A DNA stretch of 44,831 bases, from NCBI GenBank assembly GCA_003166795.1, contig PMUS01000067.1:16447-61277 (forward strand), written 5' to 3'. Position 1 is the first letter of the stretch. Each line of letters opens with the position of its first letter. Under the pieces are notes generated by a model. The model searched no databases. It saw only the letters and a program-made list of their open reading frames with translations, and had not been told where the DNA came from. This DNA is from Acidobacteriota bacterium (GTDB lineage Bacteria > Acidobacteriota > Terriglobia > Acidiferrales > UBA7541). Both the position numbers and the translations under genes were made by a program. Positions 34,455 through 44,400 of this stretch are shown piece after piece.

Positions 34455-34841
34455 TGTCATTCCGAGCCCGTTTTCGCGGGCGAGGAATCTGCTCTTGATA
34501 TGGAACGCCACTACTACATGTATATGATGGCCAGCCTTTCCCGACGGCTTTATGTGGGCGTGACCAATAATCTGTTACGCCGCACCCGAGAGCACGGGGA
34601 GGGACAGATTCCCGGTTTCACGACGCGATACCGTATCCATCGCCTAGTTTATTTCGAGCGCTTTCAATACGTCCGTTCGGCCATTTCCAGGGAAAAGCAG
34701 GTAAAGGGATGGCGACGCTCCCGAAAGGTGTCTTTGATCGAGGCCCAAAACCCCACGTGGGCAGACCTGTCAGAAAGTTGGAAGCCTGCGACCACCGAGC
34801 ATGAGCAGATCCCTCGCCCAAACAGCGGGCTCGGGATGACA
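34455..34841. mobile_element. palindromic repeat pair enclosing a GIY-YIG nuclease gene (type A element)
   Basis: The left repeat (34455-34494) reads TGTCATTCCGAGCCCG...GAGGAATCTGCTC and the right one (34803-34841) is its reverse complement with few differences, so the two ends are inverted. Each can also fold on itself through GCCCG/CGGGC. The space between them holds only the GIY-YIG gene. It sits between carA and carB, normally adjacent. The same repeats occur without the gene at 19420-19532. No target duplication was found. A nuclease-linked mobile or repeat-spreading unit is an inference. Confidence 0.6.
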
Positions 34842-34871
34842 AGTGAGAGGCCCGGAGCGCCCCGTCAATAG
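34500..34871 (+). CDS. GIY-YIG nuclease superfamily protein
   Basis: The 123-residue protein begins with [12 protein letters not shown] and has the paired strands of a GIY-YIG domain, with the motif written as YYMYMM...LYVGVTNNL, then the conserved arginine in [11 protein letters not shown] and [16 protein letters not shown], and glutamate/lysine in [11 protein letters not shown]. It is a minimal stand-alone domain (UvrC/YhbQ-like) with no other DNA-binding part. The start codon lies five bases after the left repeat, and the last ~25 residues are encoded by the right repeat, which means the repeat is part of the gene. It lies between carA and carB on the same strand. Its likely job is single-strand cleavage of DNA, possibly linked to the flanking palindromes. 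Confidence 0.85.
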   Translation: MERHYYMYMMASLSRRLYVGVTNNLLRRTREHGEGQIPGFTTRYRIHRLVYFERFQYVRSAISREKQVKGWRRSRKVSLIEAQNPTWADLSESWKPATTEHEQIPRPNSGLGMTSERPGAPRQ

Positions 34872-34872
34872 A

Positions 34873-37800
34873 ATGCCGAAACGCACAGACATCAAGAAAA
34901 TTCTGATCATCGGCTCCGGCCCGATCGTCATCGGACAGGCGTGCGAGTTCGACTATTCCGGCACGCAGGCCTGCAAAGCACTGCGCTCCGAGGGCTACGA
35001 AGTCATCCTCGTCAATTCCAATCCCGCGACGATCATGACCGACCCAGAAATCGCGGACCGCACCTATATCGAGCCGCTTGCGAAGGAATATCTCGAAGCC
35101 ATCATCGCCGCCGAGCGGCCCGACGCGCTGCTCCCAACCGTGGGCGGCCAGACCGGCCTGAATCTCGCTGTCGAGCTGGCCGAAGCCGGCATCCTCGAAA
35201 AATACGGCGTCAAACTCATCGGCGCTTCGCTCCGCGCCATAAAAATCGCCGAGGATCGCCTGCTCTTCAAGGACGCCTGCCGCAGGATTGGTCTCGAGGT
35301 TCCGGCATCCGCCGTGGTCAACGAAATTCCCGAGGCCATCAAGCTCGCCGATGAGCTGGGCTATCCCGTGGTCATCCGCCCGTCGTTCACGCTCGGCGGC
35401 ACCGGCGGTTCGATTGCCTACAACCGCGAGGAATTCGCCGATTCTATCGCCCGCGCGCTCGACGCGAGCCCGGTCCGTCAGGCGCTGATCGAGGAGTCCG
35501 TCATTGGCTGGAAGGAATTCGAGCTCGAGGTGATGCGCGATCATCGCGACAATTTTGTCGTCATCTGCTCGATTGAGAATGTGGACCCCATGGGCATCCA
35601 CACCGGCGATTCGATCACCGTCGCTCCCGCGCAAACGCTCACGGACAAGGAATATCAGCGCATGCGCGACGCGGCTGCCGCGATCATTCGCGAAGTCGGC
35701 GTCGAGACGGGCGGCTCGAACATCCAGTTCGGCATTGATCCCGAAACCGGCCGCATGGTCGTGATCGAAATGAATCCGCGCGTCTCGCGCAGTTCCGCGC
35801 TCGCCAGCAAGGCCACCGGTTTTCCGATCGCGAAAATCGCCGCCAAGCTCGCCGTCGGCATGACCCTCGACGAGATTCCCAACGACATCACCCGCAAGAC
35901 GCCTTCGTGCTTTGAGCCGAGCATTGATTACGTCGTCGCCAAGATCCCCAAGTTTCAGTTCGAGAAATTCCCCGGCAGCGAAACTACGCTCACCACGCAG
36001 ATGAAGTCTGTCGGCGAGGTGATGGCCATCGGCCGCACGTTTCAGGAATCGCTCTGCAAGGCCATCCGCTCCCTCGAGCCCAGCACCGCCTGGCGCGCTC
36101 CGGCCGAGGTCACCACCGCGCTTTTGCGCGAAAAGCTCCATGTCCCCGGCCCCGACCGCATCCACTGGCTCTTTGAGGCGCTCGAGCGCGGGATGTCGCG
36201 CGACGAGGTTTGCTCGCTCACCAAAATCGATCCGTGGTTCATTCGCCAGATGGAGGACATGGTCGCGCTCGACCGCCGCGTGGCCGCAAGTTCGTTGCGT
36301 GGCATTTCGCGCGAGCTGCTTCTGGAATCGAAGCGCTCCGGCGCCAGCGACGAAGAGCTGGCCAAATTGTGGAATGTGAAGTCCGCGTCCGTGCGCGCCC
36401 GCCGTCACGAACTCGGCGTGATCCCGGTTTTCAAGCGCGTGGACACCTGCGCCGCCGAATTCGAATCCTTCACGCCGTATCTCTATTCGACGTACGAGGA
36501 AGAAGACGAATCCGGCGCCATGGATCGCCCCAAGGTCGTCATCCTCGGCAGCGGCCCCAGCCGCATCGGGCAGGGAATCGAATTCGATTATTGCTGCTGC
36601 CACGCGGCTCTAGCTCTCAAGGAAGACGGTTACGAGACCGTCATGATCAATTGCAACCCCGAAACCGTCTCGACGGATTACGACACCTCCGATCGCCTCT
36701 ATTTCGAGCCGCTCACTCTCGAAGACGTCCTCGCGGTTCTCGAGCGTGAAAAACCGCAGGGCGTGATCGTGCAATTCGGCGGGCAGACCCCCTTGAACCT
36801 TGCGCTCGAGCTAAAGCGCAACCACGCGAAGATCATCGGCACTGACCCCGAATCAATTGATCTCGCGGAAGATCGCCGCCGCTTCGGTGCGCTCCTCGCG
36901 GAGCTGAATATCCCGCAGCCGCGCGGAGGCACAGCGCTAGCGCCGCAGGAAGCCGTCGCCACCGCGGCCGAGATCGGCCTGCCGGTTCTCGTCCGGCCGA
37001 GTTACGTTCTCGGCGGCCGCGCCATGGTGATCGCGTACGATTTGAAAACCGTCGAGGAATATGTCGCGCAGGCGGCGCAGATCGGTTCAGGTACCGACCC
37101 CAAGCGCCCGATCCTGATTGACCAGTTTCTCGAAGACGCCACCGAAGTTGACGTGGACGCTCTCGCCGATGGCGAAGATGTCGTCATCGGCGGCATCATG
37201 GAGCACATCGAGGAAGCCGGCATCCACTCCGGCGACTCTTCCTGCGTTCTCCCCTCGGTCTCGCTCAAGCCCGAGGTCCTCGCGCGCATTCGCGACTACA
37301 CCGTCCGTCTCGCCCGCGCCCTTCACGTCGTCGGCTTGATGAACGTGCAGTACGCTATCCAGCACGACACGGTGTACGTGCTCGAAGTGAATCCGCGAGC
37401 CTCGCGCACGATTCCGTACGTTAGCAAAGCCACCGGTGTCCCGCTCGCGAAAGTCGCCGCGCGCCTGATGACCGGCCGCAAGCTCAAGGATCTGCATCTC
37501 CCAGTCGTGGACATGAACGGTGTGAAGGAACTCGCCGTCCACGATTTCTACGCCGTGAAGTCGCCCGTGTTTCCGTTCAATAAATTCCGCGGCGTGGATA
37601 CGATCCTCGGCCCCGAGATGCGCTCCACCGGCGAAGTCATGGGCATCTCTTCGACGTTCGGCCTCGCGTTCGCCAAGGCGCAACTCGCCGCCGGCCAGCG
37701 CCTGCCGCTCTCGGGAGTCGTTTTTATCAGCGTTAACGACCATGACAAGCGCCACGTCGCCGCCATTGCCAAGGATTTGGCTGCAGTCGGCTTGAAAATT

Positions 37801-38127
37801 ACCGCAACGCGCGGCACTGCCGCGGCTCTCACGCGCGCGGGCGTTGAAATCGAAGCGGTGTATAAAGTGAATGAAGGCAGGCCGAATATCGTGGACCTGA
37901 TCAAGACCGGCAAAGTGAATCTGGTCATCAACACGCCGCTCGGCCGCGAGTCCTTCTACGACGAAAAATCCATTCGCCGCGCCGCCGTCCGTTACAACGT
38001 TCCCTGCATCACCACTTTATCCGCGGCAAGCGCCGCCGCCCGCGGCATTCGCGCCATGGCCGGCCACGCGCCCGACGTCGCCGCGCTTCAGGATCTCCAC
38101 CGCCGCAAATCCACCGCCGCCACCTGA
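34873..38127 (+). CDS. carB: carbamoyl-phosphate synthase large subunit
   Basis: Starting at ATG 34873 ([23 protein letters not shown]), the 1084 residues cover the full protein: two ATP-grasp halves ([14 protein letters not shown]...GNNIQ-like [27 protein letters not shown], then [17 protein letters not shown]...[17 protein letters not shown]), an oligomerisation region between them and a C-terminal MGS-like allosteric domain ([24 protein letters not shown]). It makes carbamoyl phosphate from bicarbonate, ATP and ammonia passed from CarA. An upstream in-frame ATG-like start would add 10 residues from the GIY-YIG/repeat region and is unlikely. No good Shine-Dalgarno is present, which may reflect the insertion between carA and carB. 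Confidence 0.96.
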   Translation: MPKRTDIKKILIIGSGPIVIGQACEFDYSGTQACKALRSEGYEVILVNSNPATIMTDPEIADRTYIEPLAKEYLEAIIAAERPDALLPTVGGQTGLNLAVELAEAGILEKYGVKLIGASLRAIKIAEDRLLFKDACRRIGLEVPASAVVNEIPEAIKLADELGYPVVIRPSFTLGGTGGSIAYNREEFADSIARALDASPVRQALIEESVIGWKEFELEVMRDHRDNFVVICSIENVDPMGIHTGDSITVAPAQTLTDKEYQRMRDAAAAIIREVGVETGGSNIQFGIDPETGRMVVIEMNPRVSRSSALASKATGFPIAKIAAKLAVGMTLDEIPNDITRKTPSCFEPSIDYVVAKIPKFQFEKFPGSETTLTTQMKSVGEVMAIGRTFQESLCKAIRSLEPSTAWRAPAEVTTALLREKLHVPGPDRIHWLFEALERGMSRDEVCSLTKIDPWFIRQMEDMVALDRRVAASSLRGISRELLLESKRSGASDEELAKLWNVKSASVRARRHELGVIPVFKRVDTCAAEFESFTPYLYSTYEEEDESGAMDRPKVVILGSGPSRIGQGIEFDYCCCHAALALKEDGYETVMINCNPETVSTDYDTSDRLYFEPLTLEDVLAVLEREKPQGVIVQFGGQTPLNLALELKRNHAKIIGTDPESIDLAEDRRRFGALLAELNIPQPRGGTALAPQEAVATAAEIGLPVLVRPSYVLGGRAMVIAYDLKTVEEYVAQAAQIGSGTDPKRPILIDQFLEDATEVDVDALADGEDVVIGGIMEHIEEAGIHSGDSSCVLPSVSLKPEVLARIRDYTVRLARALHVVGLMNVQYAIQHDTVYVLEVNPRASRTIPYVSKATGVPLAKVAARLMTGRKLKDLHLPVVDMNGVKELAVHDFYAVKSPVFPFNKFRGVDTILGPEMRSTGEVMGISSTFGLAFAKAQLAAGQRLPLSGVVFISVNDHDKRHVAAIAKDLAAVGLKITATRGTAAALTRAGVEIEAVYKVNEGRPNIVDLIKTGKVNLVINTPLGRESFYDEKSIRRAAVRYNVPCITTLSAASAAARGIRAMAGHAPDVAALQDLHRRKSTAAT

Positions 38128-38154
38128 TCCGTGCCGCCGCAATGCACCGGTTTC

Positions 38155-38190
38155 GTAGAGGCGCAGCACCGCTGCGCCCGGCGCTGATCC
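38155..38190 (+). repeat. dispersed repeat, type B (copy 3, degenerate)
   Basis: It begins GTAGAGGCGCAG and shows GCGCCCGGCGCTGATCC afterwards, matching the middle of the copy at 40000. The 3' GATGTTTGGCAT end is not conserved. Confidence 0.5.
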
Positions 38191-38346
38191 TTTGCGTTGC
38201 GTCGCCCACATGCGATCGATCGTGAGCGCTCAGCCGGAATCCTTCGTTGCCGCCCATCATCCAATGCCATCGGTGCTGAAATCTGACTCTGCCCTCGCCG
38301 CATGTACCGCCGCCCGCTGTTGCCGCTGTCTGGAGCCGCGTGTATC

Positions 38347-40011
38347 ATGACTGCCTCCATGGAGTCCCACTGTATTCCATTCCGCGAAATCCCTCACACG
38401 ACCAAACTCTTCGCGTCCTTTCTTGAAGATTTCGCGCGCGTGTCGTCTTATTATGCTCATCCACCCACTGCCGCGGGTATTGACGCAGCCGCGCGCGAAG
38501 TCCGTCTCGATTCCGCCACGCGTCGCAGCGGCGTGGAAATCCTCCGCGAGCAAAATCAGCGCTTTTCACCGGATGGCAAACTCGATTCCCCGACCGCGCG
38601 CAATCTCGACCGTCTCGCAGCGGGCGCCGTCGCCATCGTCACCGGCCAGCAGGTCGGTCTCTTTTCCGGTCCGGCGTACACCTTTTACAAAGCCGTCTCG
38701 ATCGTCCGGTGCGCTGAGGAAACCACGCGCCGCGGCGCCGACGCCGTCCCGATTTTCTGGCTCGCAACCGAAGATCACGATCTCGCCGAGATCAATCATT
38801 CGTTGTGGAACACGCGCAGCGGCCTCGCGCGTTACGAGTTGCCCGCGAAAGACGCGGATGCCGGCCGGCACGTCGGCGAAGTCGTTCTCGGGGGTGAGAT
38901 CGAGCCGCTTGTAGCAACCGCCGCGCAGACTCTCGAAGGCGCCCACTCCGAGGACGTTGCCCGCGCTCTCCGCGAATCCTATACGCCGGGTGAAAGCTAC
39001 GGCTCGGCGTTCGGAAAGCTCATGGCGCGGCTTTTCGCGGGGCGGGGAATTATCTTCATCGATCCCCTGGACGTTCGTTTCCATCGCCTCGCTGCGCCCG
39101 TTTACCTGCGCGCGCTGGAAGAAACCGATTCGCTCCGCGAAGCGCTGCTCGCGCGTTCGAAGGAACTCGCCGGCGCCGGTTTCCACGACCAGGTCAAGGT
39201 CACGCACGAATCCACGTTGCTCTTTTACAAAGTTGGTGGTCGCCGCGAGCCGCTTCGCAGCCGCAACGGAAAATTCTTTGCCGGCGATGCCGAATTCACC
39301 CGCGATCAGCTCGCCGCAGCGGTCAAGTCCTCGCCGGAATCGTTCACTCCCAGCGCTCTCCTGCGTCCTGTCGTGCAGGACACGCTGCTCCCAACCGCCG
39401 CCTACTTCGGTGGGCCCGCGGAAGTCGCCTACATGGCGCAGACCCAAGTTATCTATCGCAAGATCCTCGGCCGCATGTCCGCGATTCTTCCTCGCGCCAG
39501 TGTCACAATCGTCGAGCCGCCGATCGCGCGCTTCCTGGCGCAGTATGGTCTGGAGATTCGCGATCTTTTCGCCGGGCCGCAGCACCTTCGCGCGAAAATG
39601 GAGCAGAAATCTCTCCCGGCAGCGCTCTCCAGCCGTTTCGACGACAGCGAAGCAGCGATCCGCGCCCTGCTCAAGGATTACGAGGAGCCGCTTGCCCGCC
39701 TCGACTCCACACTTCTGGAAGCCCTTCACGCCTCCGAGCGTAAGATGCTTCATCAGATCGAACAGCTGAAGGGAAAGGTCGCCCGCGCCGAGAATTTCCG
39801 CTCGGGAATTCTCGACCGCCACGAACGCATCCTGCTCGATTCGCTTTATCCCGGCGGCGGTTTGCAGGAGCGCACCCTGTGCGCCCTGCCGCTGCTCGCG
39901 TCAATCGGCCCGAGTCTCCTCGACGATCTCACCGCCCTCGCCTCGCCCACTGAGTCAGCCGGCAGCCATTCCTGCGTCAACCAGCACCACGTCCTTGTCG
40001 TAGGGGCGTAG
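38347..40011 (+). CDS. bshC: bacillithiol biosynthesis cysteine-adding enzyme BshC
   Basis: Starting at ATG 38347 gives 554 residues. The BshC signature GQQVGLFSGPAYTFYKA and the following IFWLATEDHDLAEINH are present, together with the long helical C-terminal part and the LRPVVQDTLLPTAAYFGGPAEVAYMAQ motif. By family it adds cysteine to GlcN-malate in the last step of bacillithiol synthesis. bshA and bshB are not in the window. An upstream in-frame ATG at 38302 would add 15 unconserved residues; ATG 38359 is an alternative. The stop codon TAG at 40009-40011 lies inside a type B repeat (40000-40042), so the last three residues come from the repeat. Confidence 0.93.
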   Translation: MTASMESHCIPFREIPHTTKLFASFLEDFARVSSYYAHPPTAAGIDAAAREVRLDSATRRSGVEILREQNQRFSPDGKLDSPTARNLDRLAAGAVAIVTGQQVGLFSGPAYTFYKAVSIVRCAEETTRRGADAVPIFWLATEDHDLAEINHSLWNTRSGLARYELPAKDADAGRHVGEVVLGGEIEPLVATAAQTLEGAHSEDVARALRESYTPGESYGSAFGKLMARLFAGRGIIFIDPLDVRFHRLAAPVYLRALEETDSLREALLARSKELAGAGFHDQVKVTHESTLLFYKVGGRREPLRSRNGKFFAGDAEFTRDQLAAAVKSSPESFTPSALLRPVVQDTLLPTAAYFGGPAEVAYMAQTQVIYRKILGRMSAILPRASVTIVEPPIARFLAQYGLEIRDLFAGPQHLRAKMEQKSLPAALSSRFDDSEAAIRALLKDYEEPLARLDSTLLEALHASERKMLHQIEQLKGKVARAENFRSGILDRHERILLDSLYPGGGLQERTLCALPLLASIGPSLLDDLTALASPTESAGSHSCVNQHHVLVVGA

Positions 40012-40042
40012 ATCTGCCACGCCCGGCGAAGATGTTTGGCAT
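40000..40042 (+). repeat. dispersed repeat, type B (copy 4), overlaps the bshC stop
   Basis: GTAGGGGCGTAGATC... to GATGTTTGGCAT, 43 bp. The first TAG after GGGGCG is the bshC stop codon. Confidence 0.7.
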
Positions 40043-40182
40043 GACCCCGCCCTTCGAGCGCACTCTCCCCCGCCTTTGCCTTTCGCAACCATCCGTCAAC
40101 TCTTACCTCTAAACTTGCCCCACCCCGCGTGTTAAAATACCGTTTCTTCATTCCGCGAACTCGCCCAGGAGGGCCGCACACG

Positions 40183-41169
40183 ATGAAACTCACGCCGGGA
40201 AAATTGAAGGGCCTGAAAGCCGTATCCAACTCGCGCGACGTGATCGCCGCCGCTGCCATGGACCAGCGCGGATCGCTCAAGAGCGCCATCGCCAAGGATA
40301 AGGGCATAGACAAGGGCGCCGTCACCCCGCAGATGCTGGAGGAGTTCAAGACCGCGGTCGTGAAGGTTCTCACGCCGCATGCGAGCGCCATCCTGCTCGA
40401 TCCCGAATACGGTCTTCCCGCCGCTCTTGCTCGATCGAAAAACGCGGGACTGTTGCTCGCCTATGAAAACAGCGGTTACGACAACACTCGTCCCGGCCGC
40501 CTCCCCGACCTTCTCGACATCTGGTCCGTCCGCCGCCTCGTCGCCGCTGGCGCCGATTGCATCAAGATTCTGCTCTATTACACGCCGTTCGATCCGCCGG
40601 CCGTGAACGAGATTAAGCACGCCTGGGTCGAACGCATCGGCGCCGAGTGCACCGCTTCGGACGTGCCGTTTTTCCTTGAATTGGTTGGCTACGACGAGGG
40701 CGCGGACGAGAAGGACATCGCCTACGCGCGCAAGAAGCCCGATATCGTCGCGCGCGGTATGGCCGAATATTCGAAACCTCAATACGGAGTGGATGTCCTC
40801 AAAGTCGAGGTCCCGGTGAACATGGCCTACGTCGCCGGCGCCAAAGCCTGCAAGGGTGAATCCGCCTACACGCGCGACCAGGCCAAGCAACTTTTCCTCA
40901 AGGCCGCTACCTCGGCCAAGCTGCCGTTCATCTATCTTTCTGCCGGCGTGAGCAACGATGTCTTCACCGAGACTCTCGAGCTTGCCGCCGAATCAGGCGT
41001 CAAATTTTCGGGCGTTCTCTGCGGCCGCGCCACCTGGAAGGAAGCCATCCCGGTCTACGCGAAGCAAGGCGTGAAGGCGCTCGAGGATTGGCTAGGGGAT
41101 CAAGGCGTGAAGAACATCAACAACGTGAACGATCGCTTGAAAGCCGCCAGCCCCTGGTCCAGCTTCTAA
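40183..41169 (+). CDS. lacD: tagatose 1,6-diphosphate aldolase
   Basis: Starting at ATG 40183 gives 328 residues, the normal length. The sequence matches class I LacD aldolases: AAAAMDQRGSLKSAI near the N-terminus, LLDPEYGLPAAL, DCIKILLYYTPFD, PFFLELVGYDEG and the Schiff-base lysine region VDVLKVEVPVN, then FIYLSAGVSNDVF. It splits tagatose (or fructose) 1,6-bisphosphate into dihydroxyacetone phosphate and glyceraldehyde 3-phosphate. AGGAGG lies ten bases upstream. No other lac or gat gene is adjacent, so it may serve general sugar phosphate metabolism. It is followed by a repeat-rich gap before the converging pentapeptide gene. Confidence 0.9.
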   Translation: MKLTPGKLKGLKAVSNSRDVIAAAAMDQRGSLKSAIAKDKGIDKGAVTPQMLEEFKTAVVKVLTPHASAILLDPEYGLPAALARSKNAGLLLAYENSGYDNTRPGRLPDLLDIWSVRRLVAAGADCIKILLYYTPFDPPAVNEIKHAWVERIGAECTASDVPFFLELVGYDEGADEKDIAYARKKPDIVARGMAEYSKPQYGVDVLKVEVPVNMAYVAGAKACKGESAYTRDQAKQLFLKAATSAKLPFIYLSAGVSNDVFTETLELAAESGVKFSGVLCGRATWKEAIPVYAKQGVKALEDWLGDQGVKNINNVNDRLKAASPWSSF

Positions 41170-41178
41170 CTGTGCCGC

Positions 41179-41223
41179 AGGAAGCAGAGGAACCAAAGGA
41201 AGCAGGGGAAGCGGAGGAAAACC
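41179..41223 (+). repeat. 9-bp-period purine tract (type D, copy 3, opposite strand)
   Basis: Units AGGAAGCAG, AGGAACCAA, AGGAAGCAG, GGGAAGCGG and AGGAAAACC follow one another ten bases after the lacD stop. Read on the other strand this is the same YTGCNTCCT tract as at 31582 and 32444. Confidence 0.7.
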
Positions 41224-41238
41224 CTACCTCCGACTATT

Positions 41239-41257
41239 ATTTAGTCTCCGACTAAAT
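41239..41257. terminator. short hairpin between converging lacD and the pentapeptide gene
   Basis: ATTTAGTC and GACTAAAT form an 8 bp stem around TCC. No T-run follows, so it is a weak terminator candidate. Confidence 0.35.
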
Positions 41258-41268
41258 TACCCGGAAAT

Positions 41269-41397
41269 GTCATTCTGGGCGAAGTGGCCGGATTTTTTCT
41301 TGTGCCCCGCTCTTGCGGGACGTCCGGTCACAAGAAAGGGCTCCCAGGTCGACGGTTTGTCGAGCCTGGGTGATTCGTCGAAGAATCTCTCTTCGGC
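41269..41397. repeat. composite hairpin element ending like type A repeats
   Basis: The unit starts TGTCATTCTGGGCG and ends GAAGAATCTCTCTTCGG, like the ends of the type A repeats. In between are nested stems: TTTCTTGTG with CACAAGAAA, CCCGC with GCGGG, and CCCAGGTCGAC with GTCGAgCCTGGG. It lies between two converging genes. Confidence 0.6.
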
Positions 41398-41446
41398 GGT
41401 GCCAACGGGCAGAGTTCCTAACTCCTCAACTTCCGCCGTCCCCGCC

Positions 41447-44400
41447 TCACTTCCCGCACTGCGCCTCAACCTGCGTTTCCATATCCGGATCAAGCACCGC
41501 GCCGCGCCTCGATCTCGCCGAGCACACTTGATTCGCGCTCAACCCCAGTGCACCTCGGAGGTCCGCGCCCTCGAGACTGGTTCCGGTAAGGTCCGCGCCG
41601 TTCAGCACCGTTCCTGTCAGTTCCGCCCCACCCAGATTCGCGCCGCGCAGGTCCGCGTCAATCAGAATGGCGCTTTCCATTTGTGCGCCGCCAAGGTCCG
41701 CCCCGGGCAGCTTCGCCGACCATAGATAAGCGCTCCGAAGATCGGCATGGTCCATGTGCGCGCCGCCCAGATACGATTCGCGCAAGTCCGCTTTCTCCAG
41801 GTTTGCGCGGGTCATCGTAGCGCCCGGCAGCCGAGCCGTGTAAACGCTCGCGCCCTCGAGCCGCGCATCCACCAGGATCGCGTCCGCCAGCGAACAGTAC
41901 GAAAGGTTTGCGTAACGCAGATCCGCGCGGCGAAGATCGGCCCCATCCAGATTCGACCGGTCGAGATTCGTGTGATTCATCTGCGCATGGTCCATCACCG
42001 CAAACCGCATGTTGCTTTGTCCCAGGTCCGCGCTGCGCAGGTCCGCCTCGGACAAGAACGCTCCCTGAAAATCAGCGCGCCATAGATGGGCGTTTGCCAG
42101 AAACACGCCGTACCCCTGAGCGTAGCGGAATTTCGCGCTGTTCTCGCGCAGGCCATCCACCGAAGCGACCTCTTCGTCTGCGCCATTCCAGTTTGCCGGT
42201 CTCCGCGAAATCGATGCCTCCGTCAGATCGGCGTAGGGATCGAACGCCAGCCACCAGAATGCGGTCGGCGCCCATCTTCGTATATTCGCCGCCCCGTACT
42301 GCGGCGCTCGTGTGCGGTCGTGGGGCACTCCCGCGATCGTCCCCGCCGACAGCAGCAACAACACTCCGCCAAGAACGGTCGCCACTGAAATGGGATTGAT
42401 CGCTTTGATCTTTGCGATCAACCGTTGCGTCCACTGTTTCTCGATTGCCCACCGTTCCTGCGCCCGTCCTACTTTCGTCGTGGCGTAGGCGGCAATCCCC
42501 GTCGCAATCACCACCAGCAACGCATGTAGGATGGTGCCGTGGATTTCCAGCCGCGTCAGGTAGCGCGCCCAGAAAAGCAGCAGCGTGGCCGGCACGATCC
42601 AGTACGCCGCCAGCAGCGACACTCCCTTTTCCACCAGTCGCGAGGACGATGGATCGGGGTTCATCCAGCGGAAATGGGTGCGCAGCAATCCCGAGATCAT
42701 TCCTGGCCCGCGATCGCCCAGCGTATGCCCGTCGGGGAAGATGGCCGGCAGCTCCATCACCGCATCCCACAGGCGCTGCAAATGAAAATGAAAAAGCAGA
42801 TAGAGAATGAACAGCGCCACCGGCACGATCAGATACGATTCCGCTGTCGGAAGCGCGGCCGCCGCGGCGCGCGAGTGAAGAAAGGGAATCACAGCGGAAT
42901 CCGTAAGCAGCTGCGTGTCGCGCGTTCTCCAAATTACCAGCCACGAAACCGCGCTCGCCGCTGTCATGGCTCCAAAATAACGAAACGCATTTTGCGATTC
43001 GCGTTGGAATGCGGCAACCGCCTCGAATTCCATCAGCGGCGGCGCCAGCAGTGCGTCTCGCAGGTTTGCGCCCGCGAATTGGCGCGGCACCAGCCCCATC
43101 GCTGTTTCCAGCGACGCGCCCTCCAGGTTTGCGCCCTCCAGATTCGCGCCCACCAGGCACGCCTCCTCCAGATCGGCCCGCACCAGGCACGCGTCGCGCA
43201 GGTCCGCGAGCAGCAAATCCGAGGCTCGCAAATTCGCGTCGTGAAGGTCGGCGAGCCGCAGGTTGACGCTGATCAGGTCCGAAGACTCCAGCTCAGCGCC
43301 GGAAAGATCGGCCCTCTGGCCCATCACGCCGTGCGATTCCACCCATTCGCGATGGCTCGCGAGTTTTTCGTCGAACGCCCAATCCTTGTAAAGCCTCTGA
43401 GGCGCTTCGGGCGCCGATGCGATGGGCCCGATGGACTCCATCGGTGCCTCGGGGATCTCCGCTTGCGAAGGCTCCTCCGGAATCTCCATCGGATTCTCGC
43501 TCGCTTGTCCTCGAGTCGTTGACTCGCGGACCGCGATGTACGGATTTTCGTATGGCCATTGCGATTCATTCGAGCCCAGCCGCCGGATGCTTTGCGCGTT
43601 CTCCGTGGAGGTCCCTATGGGCGTCTCGTCAGCGCCAGCATCGCGCCGCACATCGGAGATAGGCTCCGCGTCGGTGTCAATTCGCGGGGATTCGTAGACG
43701 GCCGACTCTTCCTGCACGTTCTCCGCAACGACCGGCTCGGCGGAGATGTCGGTCGAAACGTCGCCCACCGCGCCGACCCGGGCTCCGTTGAACGCCTGCG
43801 CGAATTCCTCCTCGCGCACCTCTTGATGGATTTCTTCACGCACTTGAGCCCAAAGATCCGGCGCCGCCACCGAGGAAGTTTCCTCGGACGGAAATAATTT
43901 CTCGAGAACGTCGGCGGCGGACGGCAGCGCCTCCGCCGGGATCGGTGGCTCCAGCATTCCCGTGACAACGCTATAATCTACCGCAGCGCGCTCGCCAGGC
44001 TCCTGCGGTTGGGCGTCGCCAGCCGACTCGGCAGCCGATTCCGCCGCCACTTTATCCGCGGCGTCGGCCCGCACTTCGGCCAAAGTTTCCTCGCTTGCTC
44101 CGTTCGTGGAATCCTGCTCGATAGGTATTTGCTTTTCCGGCGTGGTCTTCGGCGGGCGCTTGAAAGTCAGCAATCGCGCTAGTAAGTTTCGCTTTTTCGG
44201 TGCGGCGTTCGCTGGGGGCTCCTCGGCTTTCGGCTCCAAGGGCTTCTCCGGTTGGACAGCAACCTCATCTTCATGCGACTTTTCGACAGCCGGTGGTTCG
44301 GCGAAAAGTTCCGCCAGCGCATCCGCTGCCGGAGGCAGGTTGCTCGCCGGTATCAATCCGTTTGGCGGCTCTCGCAGAGCCATTTCAGCCAAGACAGTCG

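Noticed and set aside
34618-36603. 661-residue open frame opposite carB and the GIY-YIG gene
   Set aside because: It runs across two well-supported genes and a repeat on the other strand; shadow frame.
41179-41223. Short regularly spaced repeats that could suggest a CRISPR array
   Set aside because: The units are 9 bp, directly adjacent and imperfect, with no spacers and no cas genes nearby.
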